Notes under the pieces: generated by a model
What the model was told of the DNA's origin: nothing
What the model saw: the letters and a program-made list of their open reading frames with translations, nothing else
Database searches by the model: none
Shown: positions 1 to 5,196 of the stretch, piece after piece
Layout: every line of letters begins with the position of its first letter
Position numbering within the stretch: position 1 is the stretch's first letter
Program-made: the position numbers and the translations under genes
Assembly: GCA_017743275.1 (NCBI GenBank)
Contig: JAGHZG010000055.1
Span: 1 to 7,972 of the forward strand
Source: Chloroflexota bacterium
Lineage (GTDB): Bacteria; Chloroflexota; Anaerolineae; B4-G1; DUEL01
Reading direction: 5' to 3'
Length of the DNA stretch: 7,972 nt

Positions 1-65
1 ACATCATGCACTACTTCACGATGTTCAACGCGTATCGGGAAGTGGGGACGGGGAAATGGGAGTAA
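1..65 (+). CDS. C-terminal end of a gene cut by the window edge, probably the hydrogenase small subunit
   Basis: The reading frame entering at base 3 encodes 20 residues (IMHYFTMFNAYREVGTGKWE) and stops at TAA 63-65. It lies 67 bases upstream of the NiFe hydrogenase large subunit, on the same strand. In group 3 hydrogenase operons such as hydBGDA the small subunit gene directly precedes the large subunit gene, so this is most likely its tail. That identification rests on position only: the visible residues contain no cysteine or other diagnostic motif. An accessory gene of the same operon is the alternative. Confidence 0.5.
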   Translation, partial: IMHYFTMFNAYREVGTGKWE

Positions 66-68
66 GAT

Positions 69-107
69 ATTTTTGTTTGCAGCGGCAAAGCCGCTGCAAA
101 CAAAAAT
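69..107. repeat. Perfect 18-bp inverted repeat with a 3-base loop, between the two hydrogenase subunit genes
   Basis: Bases 69-86 (ATTTTTGTTTGCAGCGGC) are the exact reverse complement of 90-107, around the loop AAA. The core GGC-NNN-GCC is shared with the hairpins at 2713-2745 and 7006-7046. Because the T run is on the 5' side of the stem on both strands, this does not look like an intrinsic terminator. The placement inside a likely operon points to an mRNA stability or processing element, or to a REP-like mobile repeat. The last bases of the right arm provide the A and T of an in-frame ATG at 106. Confidence 0.85.
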
Positions 108-120
108 GATCCTTCAGAAC

Positions 121-128
121 GGAGAAGG
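121..128 (+). promoter_or_regulatory. Shine-Dalgarno site that fixes the large subunit start at 133
   Basis: GGAGAAGG ends four bases before ATG 133 and is the only good ribosome site in this leader. In-frame upstream candidates (ATG 106 and TTG 73) lie inside the hairpin and have no comparable site. Confidence 0.7.
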
Positions 129-132
129 TACG

Positions 133-1422
133 ATGACCACTTTGAACGTCAATGTTCACTATGTCACCCGCGTGGAAGGCCACGGCAATATCGTCGTGGA
201 CGTCAAAAACGGCGAGGTGAAGGAGTGTCGGTTTGAGGTGGTGGAGGCGCCCCGTTTCTTTGAGGCCTTCGTGCGCGGCCGCCCTTACCACGACATCAAC
301 CACATCGTCTCCCGCATCTGCGGCATCTGCTCCGTGGGCCACTCTACCGCCAGCGTCCGCGCCACGGAGAAGGCCCTGGGCGTGGAACTCTCCGAGCAGG
401 CCTGGCTCCTGCGAAAGTTGCTCTTCCACGGCGAGATTCTGGATAGCCACGTCCTGCACACCTACTACCTGGTCGCGCCGGACTTTCTGGGCGTCCATAG
501 CGTCATCCCGCTGGTGGAGACCCATCGGGAGGTGGTGGAGCGAGCACTGCGGATGAAGAAACTGGCGGGCGACCTCTGCGCGATGATCGCAGGGCGGCAC
601 ACACACCCCTGTGCGCTGGTTGTCGGCGGCTTCACCTACACCCCGAAGGAGCGAGAACTCCGGGAGATGCGGGATCGGCTGATCGCCGCCCGCGCCGATA
701 TGGACGCGACGGTGGACTTCTTCGCCTCTCTCCCCTGGCCCCAGTTTGAACGGGAGACGGAGTACGTCAGCCTTCGCAAAGAGGACGAGTACGCCTTCAT
801 AGACGGCGTCGTCGTCACCTCCGACGGCTTCCAGTACCCCATTGAGGACTACAAGAAGGTCACCAACGAGTACCTGGTCCCCATCTCCACGGCCAAGTGG
901 ACGAAGCACAATCGGGAGTCCTATATGGTGGGCGCGCTGGCCCGCTTCAACAACAACTACGAGCAACTCCACCCGAAGGCCAAAGAGGCGGCGGCGAAGT
1001 TCGGGATGAAGCCCATCGTCCACAACCCGTTCCTGAACACCGCCGCGCAGGTCGTGGAGATGGTCCACTCCCTGGAGGACTCCATCCGCATCATAGACGA
1101 TTTGCTGGCCCGTGGGGTGCGGGAGGAGAAGCCGGTGCCGGTGACCGTGCGGGCCGGGGAGGGCGTGGGTGCGTGCGAGGTCCCGCGCGGCATCCTCTTC
1201 CACCACTACGTCTACGATGAGCGGGGCATCTGCGTGGAGGCCAACTGCATCATCCCGACCAACCAGAACCTGGCCAACCTGAACGCCGACATCCGCGCGC
1301 TGGTCCCGCAGATTCTGGGCCGCCCGCGAGAGGAGGTGCGGCTGCTCCTGGAGATGCTGGTGCGGGCCTACGACCCCTGCATCTCCTGCTCTACCCACTT
1401 CCTGAAGGTAGAGTTTGTGTAG
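133..1422 (+). CDS. NiFe hydrogenase large (catalytic) subunit, group 3-like
   Basis: This 429-residue protein is the nickel-iron subunit of a cytoplasmic hydrogenase, which oxidises or evolves H2. RICGIC at residues 61-66, with H70 following, is the N-terminal nickel-binding motif. DPCISCSTH at 414-422 is the C-terminal one, so all four cysteine ligands (C63, C66, C416, C419) are present. RVEGHG near residue 13 is the usual N-terminal signature. The length and the very short tail after His422 (FLKVEFV, 7 residues) resemble group 3 enzymes such as the sulfhydrogenase alpha subunit, not the long periplasmic group 1 type. There is no signal peptide, and large subunits carry no Tat signal in any case. 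The tail is presumably removed by the maturation protease encoded at 2243-2710. Assignment to subgroup 3b, 3c or 3d cannot be made without the electron-transfer partners, which lie outside the window. Start ATG 133 is chosen for its ribosome site. Confidence 0.93.
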   Translation: MTTLNVNVHYVTRVEGHGNIVVDVKNGEVKECRFEVVEAPRFFEAFVRGRPYHDINHIVSRICGICSVGHSTASVRATEKALGVELSEQAWLLRKLLFHGEILDSHVLHTYYLVAPDFLGVHSVIPLVETHREVVERALRMKKLAGDLCAMIAGRHTHPCALVVGGFTYTPKERELREMRDRLIAARADMDATVDFFASLPWPQFERETEYVSLRKEDEYAFIDGVVVTSDGFQYPIEDYKKVTNEYLVPISTAKWTKHNRESYMVGALARFNNNYEQLHPKAKEAAAKFGMKPIVHNPFLNTAAQVVEMVHSLEDSIRIIDDLLARGVREEKPVPVTVRAGEGVGACEVPRGILFHHYVYDERGICVEANCIIPTNQNLANLNADIRALVPQILGRPREEVRLLLEMLVRAYDPCISCSTHFLKVEFV

Positions 1423-1437
1423 AGGGTATTCGCCACT

Positions 1438-1484
1438 GTAGCGCAGGCCGCCAGGCCTGCATACAGGCGGACAGCCTGCGCTAC
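1438..1484. repeat. Palindromic intergenic repeat, 11-bp outer arms with competing inner pairings
   Basis: GTAGCGCAGGC (1438-1448) is the exact reverse complement of 1474-1484. Inside it, CCGCC (1448-1452) can pair with GGCGG (1466-1470), and GCCTG (1455-1459) with CAGGC (1464-1468), so alternative folds exist. It starts 15 bases after the hydrogenase stop codon and could end or process that transcript, but no U run follows. It resembles small palindromic repeats common between genes in GC-rich environmental bacteria (general impression, not searched). Confidence 0.7.
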
Positions 1485-1491
1485 GTTAGAC

Positions 1492-1594
1492 TTCATCGGA
1501 AATAGGACGCGGATGAACGCGAATGGACGCGGACGAGTACGGATTTTTCAAGAAATGGGCATAATCCTGACGCCGCGCTCCGATTTCCGATGAA
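1492..1594. repeat. 103-bp imperfect palindrome with 12-bp terminal inverted repeats and an inner period-10 repeat
   Basis: TTCATCGGAAAT (1492-1503) matches the reverse complement of 1583-1594 exactly. Pairing continues inward with GGA 1505-1507 to 1579-1581, and CGCGG 1508-1512 to CCGCG 1573-1577, with one bulged base. The left half carries a degenerate 10-base repeat: CGCGGATGAA, CGCGAATGGA, CGCGGACGAG, then TACGGA (about 1508-1543). No transposase is present, so it is MITE-like or REP-like. Its right end contains an ATG (1590) in frame with the following Uma2 gene, which could falsely extend that protein's N-terminus. Confidence 0.75.
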
Positions 1595-1646
1595 CTCTGT
1601 TATCTGCAACCGATTAGGGCAGGTAGTTACTGGTTGGGTGAGAAAT

Positions 1647-2246
1647 ATGGGTGTGCCGAGCCCGGAGACCCAGACAGCCTTTGTTGTAGAGGTTGCCGAA
1701 CTCTTTCCTCCCCAGGGCGAGTGGACAGAGGAGGCGTACTTTTCCCTGCCCGATACGAACCGGTACATAGAACTCTCCGAGGGGGAACTGGTGATGCCAC
1801 CGCATCCGACGCGCCGCCACCAGCAGGCCGTGGAGGAACTCTTCCTTCGCCTCTTCACGTTTGTCCGGGAGCATGCCCTTGGGGAAGTCCACGTGGCTCC
1901 CCTGCCGGTACGGTTGTGGCCGGGAAAGATCCGGGAACCGGACATCTTCTTTGTCTCCAAAGAGCACGCGGACCGGATTGGCGAACAGTATTTTGGAGTT
2001 CCCGACCTGGTAGTGGAGGTGGTTTCCTCCAGCACCTGGCGGACGGACCGGGTGGAGAAGATGGTGGAGTATGCCCGGGCAGGCGTTCAGGAGTACTGGA
2101 TTGTGGACCCCGATGGGGGAACCATAGAGGTGTATCGCTGGCGGGAGGGAGCCTATGAACTGGTGGGTCGGTGGGGCCGGGGGGAGCGAGCCCGCTCCGT
2201 CCTGCTGGCGGGCTTTGAGGTAGCCGTGGATGAGGTCGTACCTTGA
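1647..2246 (+). CDS. Uma2 family (DUF820) endonuclease-fold protein
   Basis: The protein has 199 residues. Uma2 proteins have a PD-(D/E)xK restriction-endonuclease-like fold, and their biological role is largely unknown. The family pattern is clear: WTEEAYFSLPD near residues 26-35, ELSEGELVMPP around 42-52, EPDIFFV around 97-103, PDLVVEVVSSST at 119-130, then D134/K138 and YWIVDPDGG at 150-158. Acidic and lysine residues at D99, D120, E124 and K138 are candidate active-site positions, so the protein looks intact. Start ATG 1647 has GGGTGAG four bases upstream; the earlier in-frame ATG at 1590 lies inside the palindromic repeat and would add 19 unlikely residues. It sits between the hydrogenase large subunit and its maturation protease, and its stop overlaps the protease's likely TTG start, so the two are probably translationally coupled. 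It may be a later arrival in the hydrogenase operon. Confidence 0.88.
   Translation: MGVPSPETQTAFVVEVAELFPPQGEWTEEAYFSLPDTNRYIELSEGELVMPPHPTRRHQQAVEELFLRLFTFVREHALGEVHVAPLPVRLWPGKIREPDIFFVSKEHADRIGEQYFGVPDLVVEVVSSSTWRTDRVEKMVEYARAGVQEYWIVDPDGGTIEVYRWREGAYELVGRWGRGERARSVLLAGFEVAVDEVVP
2233..2236 (+). promoter_or_regulatory. Ribosome site supporting a TTG start at 2243 for the maturation protease
   Basis: The AGGT at 2233-2236, within TGAGGT, sits six bases before TTG 2243, whose bases overlap the TGA stop of the Uma2 gene (TTGA, 2243-2246). The alternative ATG 2252 is 15 bases from this site and has no better one of its own. Confidence 0.4.
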
Positions 2247-2710
2247 ACCCAATGAACCACCAGCGATGCCTGATTCTCGGCCTGGGCAATCCCCTGCGGG
2301 GGGATGATGGGGTAGGCCCCCGGGTGGTGGCGGAACTCCTCCGCCGGGGGTTGCCCGACGGCGTGACGGCCGTGGACGGCGGGACGGGGGGACTGGACCT
2401 GCTGCACCTGTTAGAGGGCTGGGAACACGCCATCATCGTGGACGCGGCCGAATTGGGGCGGAAGCCCGGAGAGTTTCTACGGTTCACTCTGGAGGAGGCC
2501 CATCTGGTCCGATCGCTGGTTTCCCTCTCCAGCCACGCGGCCGGATTGGCCGACGCGCTGGCCCTGGCCCGCGCGCTGGGTCAGGCACTCCCAGATATCG
2601 TCATCTACGGTGTCCAGCCGGAGCGGATGGACTGGCAGGAAGGGCTCAGCCCGGCCCTGCAGGCGGCCCTGCCACAAATTGTTACGGCAATTCTGGAGGA
2701 AATCATGTGA
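2243..2710 (+). CDS. Hydrogenase maturation endopeptidase (HycI/HyaD/HybD family)
   Basis: The 155-residue product belongs to the M52 peptidases, which clip the C-terminal tail off the NiFe large subunit after nickel insertion and so let the active site close. Diagnostic elements are ILGLGNPLRGDDGVG (residues 11-25), IIVDAAELG (64-72), SSHAAGLADAL (96-106) and IYGVQPERMDW (121-131). By family comparison D21 or D22, D67 and H98 are the likely metal-binding residues, and all are present. Length is normal for the family. The obvious substrate is the large subunit at 133-1422, whose tail is only seven residues. The likely start is TTG 2243, overlapping the upstream stop; ATG 2252 would shorten the protein by three residues and leave the family domain intact. 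Confidence 0.92.
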   Translation: MNPMNHQRCLILGLGNPLRGDDGVGPRVVAELLRRGLPDGVTAVDGGTGGLDLLHLLEGWEHAIIVDAAELGRKPGEFLRFTLEEAHLVRSLVSLSSHAAGLADALALARALGQALPDIVIYGVQPERMDWQEGLSPALQAALPQIVTAILEEIM

Positions 2711-2712
2711 AT

Positions 2713-2745
2713 TTTTGTGACGGCGGCCACGCCGCCGTCACAAAA
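2713..2745. repeat. Perfect 15-bp inverted repeat with a 3-base loop before the receiver gene
   Basis: TTTTGTGACGGCGGC (2713-2727) is the exact reverse complement of 2731-2745 around the loop CAC. It begins three bases after the protease stop. Like the hairpin at 69-107, it has its T run on the 5' side and is followed by the bases TGATC, giving AAAATGATC in both places. It is therefore a second copy of the same hairpin family in the same position relative to the next gene. Confidence 0.85.
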
Positions 2746-2757
2746 TGATCACTCTTC

Positions 2758-2765
2758 GGAAGGAG
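2758..2765 (+). promoter_or_regulatory. Shine-Dalgarno site that fixes the receiver gene start at 2772
   Basis: GGAAGGAG ends six bases before ATG 2772. The in-frame ATG at 2745, at the hairpin edge, has only stem sequence upstream of it and no ribosome site. Confidence 0.7.
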
Positions 2766-2771
2766 CAGGCC

Positions 2772-3185
2772 ATGCCCGACAAAATTCTGATCGTTGAAGA
2801 CGACCCCGATATGGTCACCGCGCTGCGGATGCCCCTGGAGGCCAACGGCTACGAGGTCTACGTCGCCGCCTCCGGCCAGGAAGGACTCCAGAAAGTCAAA
2901 GAGATCAACCCCGACCTGATCATCCTGGACGTGATGATGGAGACGACCACGGCCGGCTTCCAGCTCTCGCTCCAACTGCGCAGTCCCGACCCGAAATCGG
3001 AATACGCCCCGTATCGCCATATCCCCATCCTCATCCTGACGGCCATCCACACCACCACATCCCTGCGTTTCGGGCCGGATGAGGCGTACCTGCCGGTGGA
3101 CGACTTTGTGGACAAACCGATAGACCCGGAGGTGTTGCTGAGCAAAGTCCGCACGTTGATTGAGAAGTCGCGGGCGCAGAAGTAG
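2772..3185 (+). CDS. Single-domain response regulator (receiver only)
   Basis: The 137-residue protein consists of one CheY-like receiver domain and has no DNA-binding or enzymatic output domain. The phosphorylation machinery is complete: acidic pair D10/D11 (IVEDDPD), acceptor aspartate D53 (LIILDVMM, 49-56), T90 (ILILTA) and K115 (VDKP). The stretch between the acceptor strand and the conserved threonine (residues 57-83), and the one between the threonine and lysine (91-112, HTTTSLRFGPDEAYLPVDD), are longer than in a typical CheY, so the surface facing partners is unusual. It probably receives phosphate from the histidine kinase at 3322-4449 and acts through protein-protein contact. Being downstream of a hydrogenase protease suggests, but does not prove, a link to hydrogen metabolism. 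Confidence 0.92.
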   Translation: MPDKILIVEDDPDMVTALRMPLEANGYEVYVAASGQEGLQKVKEINPDLIILDVMMETTTAGFQLSLQLRSPDPKSEYAPYRHIPILILTAIHTTTSLRFGPDEAYLPVDDFVDKPIDPEVLLSKVRTLIEKSRAQK

Positions 3186-3202
3186 TCGTCGGGTACGAGA
3201 CC

Positions 3203-3236
3203 ACGTGCCAGGCACTTCCAGAAGTGCCTGGCACGT
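3203..3236. repeat. Perfect 16-bp inverted repeat between receiver and kinase genes
   Basis: Bases 3203-3218 (ACGTGCCAGGCACTTC) are the reverse complement of 3221-3236, separated by only CA. The left arm itself contains the shorter palindrome GTGCCAGGCAC. It starts 17 bases after the receiver stop. No U run follows, so it may attenuate or process the mRNA, or simply be a dispersed repeat. Confidence 0.8.
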
Positions 3237-3238
3237 TC

Positions 3239-3297
3239 CAGGGCTATCGCAATAAAAGCCCTGAGGGAGAGCGGGCGTCAGCCGTTCCGTTCGCTCT
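3239..3297. repeat. Two weaker inverted repeats in the leader of the kinase gene
   Basis: CAGGGCT (3239-3245) pairs with AGCCCTG (3257-3263) across an 11-base loop, and AGAGCG (3268-3273) pairs with CGCTCT (3292-3297). Together with the hairpin at 3203-3236 they fill the 136-base gap between receiver and kinase with structured sequence. I see no convincing promoter there. Confidence 0.4.
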
Positions 3298-3321
3298 GCG
3301 TGGAGCCGGAGGGCGAGCGCA

Positions 3322-4449
3322 GTGAGGGTTTCCGAAGAGGATGTGCTGGACCTGTTGACGGCCGCGGCGATGACCATTTCGGTCGCCGACGCCGCGGCCG
3401 TTTTGCTACTGGGGGAAGCGGACCGCCTGGTGCTATCGGCCCGGAGGGGGCTGCCGGATGATTTTCCCCCGGGGGAAATTCCGCTGGACCGGGAGGCCCT
3501 TTCGGGTCGTCCCGTAGGGGCCAGCGCGGCGGACCGCCCGGACGTTCCCTTCCCGACCGGTTTTTCGTTTCTCCTCTGTGTGCCCCTGACGGTCGCCGCG
3601 CACCCTCTGGGCGTCCTGCGGGTCTACCGGCAGGCGTCTCCCCCCTTCTCTCCCGCCGACGCGGAGCGGTTGCTGGCCCTGGCTGCCGTGGGCGCGGCCG
3701 CGCTTCAGGCGGCCCAGGGGGTGGCCGAACTGGAGCGGATAGAGGCGGCCAAATCCCGCTTCATCCACGTCGTCACTCATGAACTCCGGTCCCCCATTGC
3801 GGTCGCCCAGTCCCTGGTGCGCAGCGTGGTCCGGGGCTACGCCGGCTCCCTCACCGAGACGCAGAAGGACCTCTTCGCCCGCATCTCGGCGCGGCTGGAT
3901 TTCCTGGAGCGCCTGGTCAACGACCTGCTGGACCTGGCCGCCAGCCGGGCGCCGGAACTGGCCGAAGAGGAGTGCGCGGTCGCCCTCAACAGTTCCGTGG
4001 GACGGGCCGTCCTCCTGCTGATGCCCCGTGCCGAGGAGAAGGGGGTGAATCTGGTCGCCCGCCCGTATAGCGAGGAACTGGCCGTCTGGGGGACGGAGGA
4101 AGGGCTGGACCGCATCTTCGTTAACCTGATAGAGAACGGGATCAAGTACACCCCGCCGGGCGGGACGGTGACCGTCACGATGGGGCGGGATGGAGACGAG
4201 GTCTGGGTGCGGGTCTCCGATACCGGTATCGGCATCCCGCCGGAGGCCATGCCGCACCTCTTTGAAGAGTTCTACCGTGCTCCCAACGCCCGCGCCCTCA
4301 ACGCGGTGGGCACCGGCCTGGGGCTGACCATCGTGAAGGAACTGGTGGAGCGCTATCGGGGACGAATTGAGGTGAAAAGCCAGGTTGGGGAAGGCACCAC
4401 TTTCATCGTCACCTTCCCGGCGGCCGGCCCCCCGACATGTGGGTTTTGA
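3322..4449 (+). CDS. Soluble sensor histidine kinase with a GAF-like N-terminal domain
   Basis: The 375-residue kinase has no transmembrane segment and is probably cytoplasmic. Residues 1-128 look like a GAF sensor domain (PLTVAAHPLGVLRVYRQ near 88-104 is the typical GAF strand pattern); its ligand is unknown and it has a single cysteine (C86). A short helix leads to the HisKA dimerisation domain, with the H-box FIHVVTHELRSP (147-158) and phospho-acceptor H153. The ATPase domain has the N-box NLIENGIKYTP (268-278), G1 DTGIGIP (300-306), F-box-like LFEEFYR (313-319) and G2 GTGLGLTIVKEL (330-341). All catalytic motifs are intact. The start is GTG 3322, with GGAGGG eight bases upstream; the frame is open upstream to 3265 but offers no ATG. 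The nearest partner is the receiver protein encoded 136 bases upstream. An intracellular signal such as redox state or a small molecule is plausible but not shown. Confidence 0.92.
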   Translation: MRVSEEDVLDLLTAAAMTISVADAAAVLLLGEADRLVLSARRGLPDDFPPGEIPLDREALSGRPVGASAADRPDVPFPTGFSFLLCVPLTVAAHPLGVLRVYRQASPPFSPADAERLLALAAVGAAALQAAQGVAELERIEAAKSRFIHVVTHELRSPIAVAQSLVRSVVRGYAGSLTETQKDLFARISARLDFLERLVNDLLDLAASRAPELAEEECAVALNSSVGRAVLLLMPRAEEKGVNLVARPYSEELAVWGTEEGLDRIFVNLIENGIKYTPPGGTVTVTMGRDGDEVWVRVSDTGIGIPPEAMPHLFEEFYRAPNARALNAVGTGLGLTIVKELVERYRGRIEVKSQVGEGTTFIVTFPAAGPPTCGF

Positions 4450-4463
4450 GGCCCACCATAATG

Positions 4464-4493
4464 TGTAGGACAACTGCGAGCAGTTGTCCTACA
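4464..4493. terminator. Bidirectional hairpin between convergent genes
   Basis: TGTAGGACAACTGC (4464-4477) is the exact reverse complement of 4480-4493, with GA in the centre. It lies 14 bases after the kinase stop, and its right arm contains the stop codon of the opposite DUF72 gene (4489-4491). Its location between convergent genes fits a shared terminator. On the plus strand only a weak T-rich stretch (ATTTCTTT) follows, so it may instead work as a 3' end stabiliser. Confidence 0.55.
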
Positions 4494-5196
4494 GAGCCAT
4501 TTCTTTCAGCCGCAGTCCGTCCTCCCACATAGAGATGTTGTTGAAGAGGACGTAGGCCGTCTCAAAGGGGTGGCACCATTCCAGGACTTGCTGCAGGTCG
4601 GCGTCGGCGAAGCGGTAGCGGTATCCCCCGATGCCGTGCAGCCGGAAGTAAGCCACCTCGGTGGTGACGGGTCTGCGGACAAAAGGGTCCGCGCAGTGGA
4701 TCAGGTTCAGGTCGCGGCACAGCGCCGCGACCGTTTCGTCTTCCCAGGGGCCGCGCGGCTCCCAGGCAAAGCGCATCCCGCCCCGGTCCACTGTCGTGAA
4801 GAACTGCCGCAGCGCGGCGATGTTCTCCGGCGTCGGGGTGAAGGTGGCGGGGCACTGGAAGACGACGATAGGAGCCCCCAACGCCAGCGCCACCTCCCGG
4901 GTCCGCTCCCAGGCCGCCAGCACCTCCGGGGTGGTCCGAAATCCGCCGTATCGGTCCCGCTGTTCGGGGGGGATAGAGAGGCCGGACCGGCGGTATGTGG
5001 GACTGGTGGGCGGATGGGTGACCAGTTGCCATGCCTTCAGCGTGAAGATGAAATCCGGAGGGGCCTCTTCCCGCCACCGTCGGGCCGTCTCCGGGCGCGG
5101 CGGTTTGTAGAAGGTCTGCTGGACCTCCACCAGGGGGAAGTGCTGAAAGCAGGCCGCCCGCCCCTTCGGAAATCCGCAACAGCCGACGTAGATCAC
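4489..5196 (-). CDS. DUF72 (YecE-like) family protein
   Basis: The 235-residue TIM-barrel-type protein is of unknown biochemical role. Family signatures are the N-terminal strand MIYVGCCGF (1-9), VEVQQTFYKPP (23-33), FTLKAWQLVTHP (51-62), FAWEPRGPW (143-151), YFRLHG (183-188) and YVLFNN (215-220). The conserved acidic and aromatic residues of the barrel mouth are present. The correct start is probably GTG 5196, which overlaps the TGA of the GNAT gene (GTGA) and has GGAG eight bases upstream. An open frame continues to 5412, but its extra 72 residues are arginine- and proline-rich read-through across the GNAT gene and do not look like protein. It is the last gene of a minus-strand operon, and its stop lies in the terminator hairpin. 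Confidence 0.9.
   Translation of the reverse strand: MIYVGCCGFPKGRAACFQHFPLVEVQQTFYKPPRPETARRWREEAPPDFIFTLKAWQLVTHPPTSPTYRRSGLSIPPEQRDRYGGFRTTPEVLAAWERTREVALALGAPIVVFQCPATFTPTPENIAALRQFFTTVDRGGMRFAWEPRGPWEDETVAALCRDLNLIHCADPFVRRPVTTEVAYFRLHGIGGYRYRFADADLQQVLEWCHPFETAYVLFNNISMWEDGLRLKEMAL

Noticed and set aside
69..107. Intrinsic terminator
   Set aside because: The T run is 5' of the stem on both strands and the hairpin lies between two hydrogenase genes expected to be co-transcribed.
25..1398. A 457-codon open frame on the minus strand opposite the hydrogenase gene
   Set aside because: It has no ribosome site or recognisable domain and reads as antisense of a clear NiFe large subunit. Long antisense open frames are expected in GC-rich genes.
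1590..1646. Earlier ATG for the Uma2 gene
   Set aside because: It sits in the right arm of the palindromic element, has no ribosome site and adds residues with no family match.
3433..4473. A 346-codon open frame on the minus strand opposite the histidine kinase
   Set aside because: The opposite strand encodes all kinase motifs; the antisense product is rich in H, R, G, Q and D without domain features.
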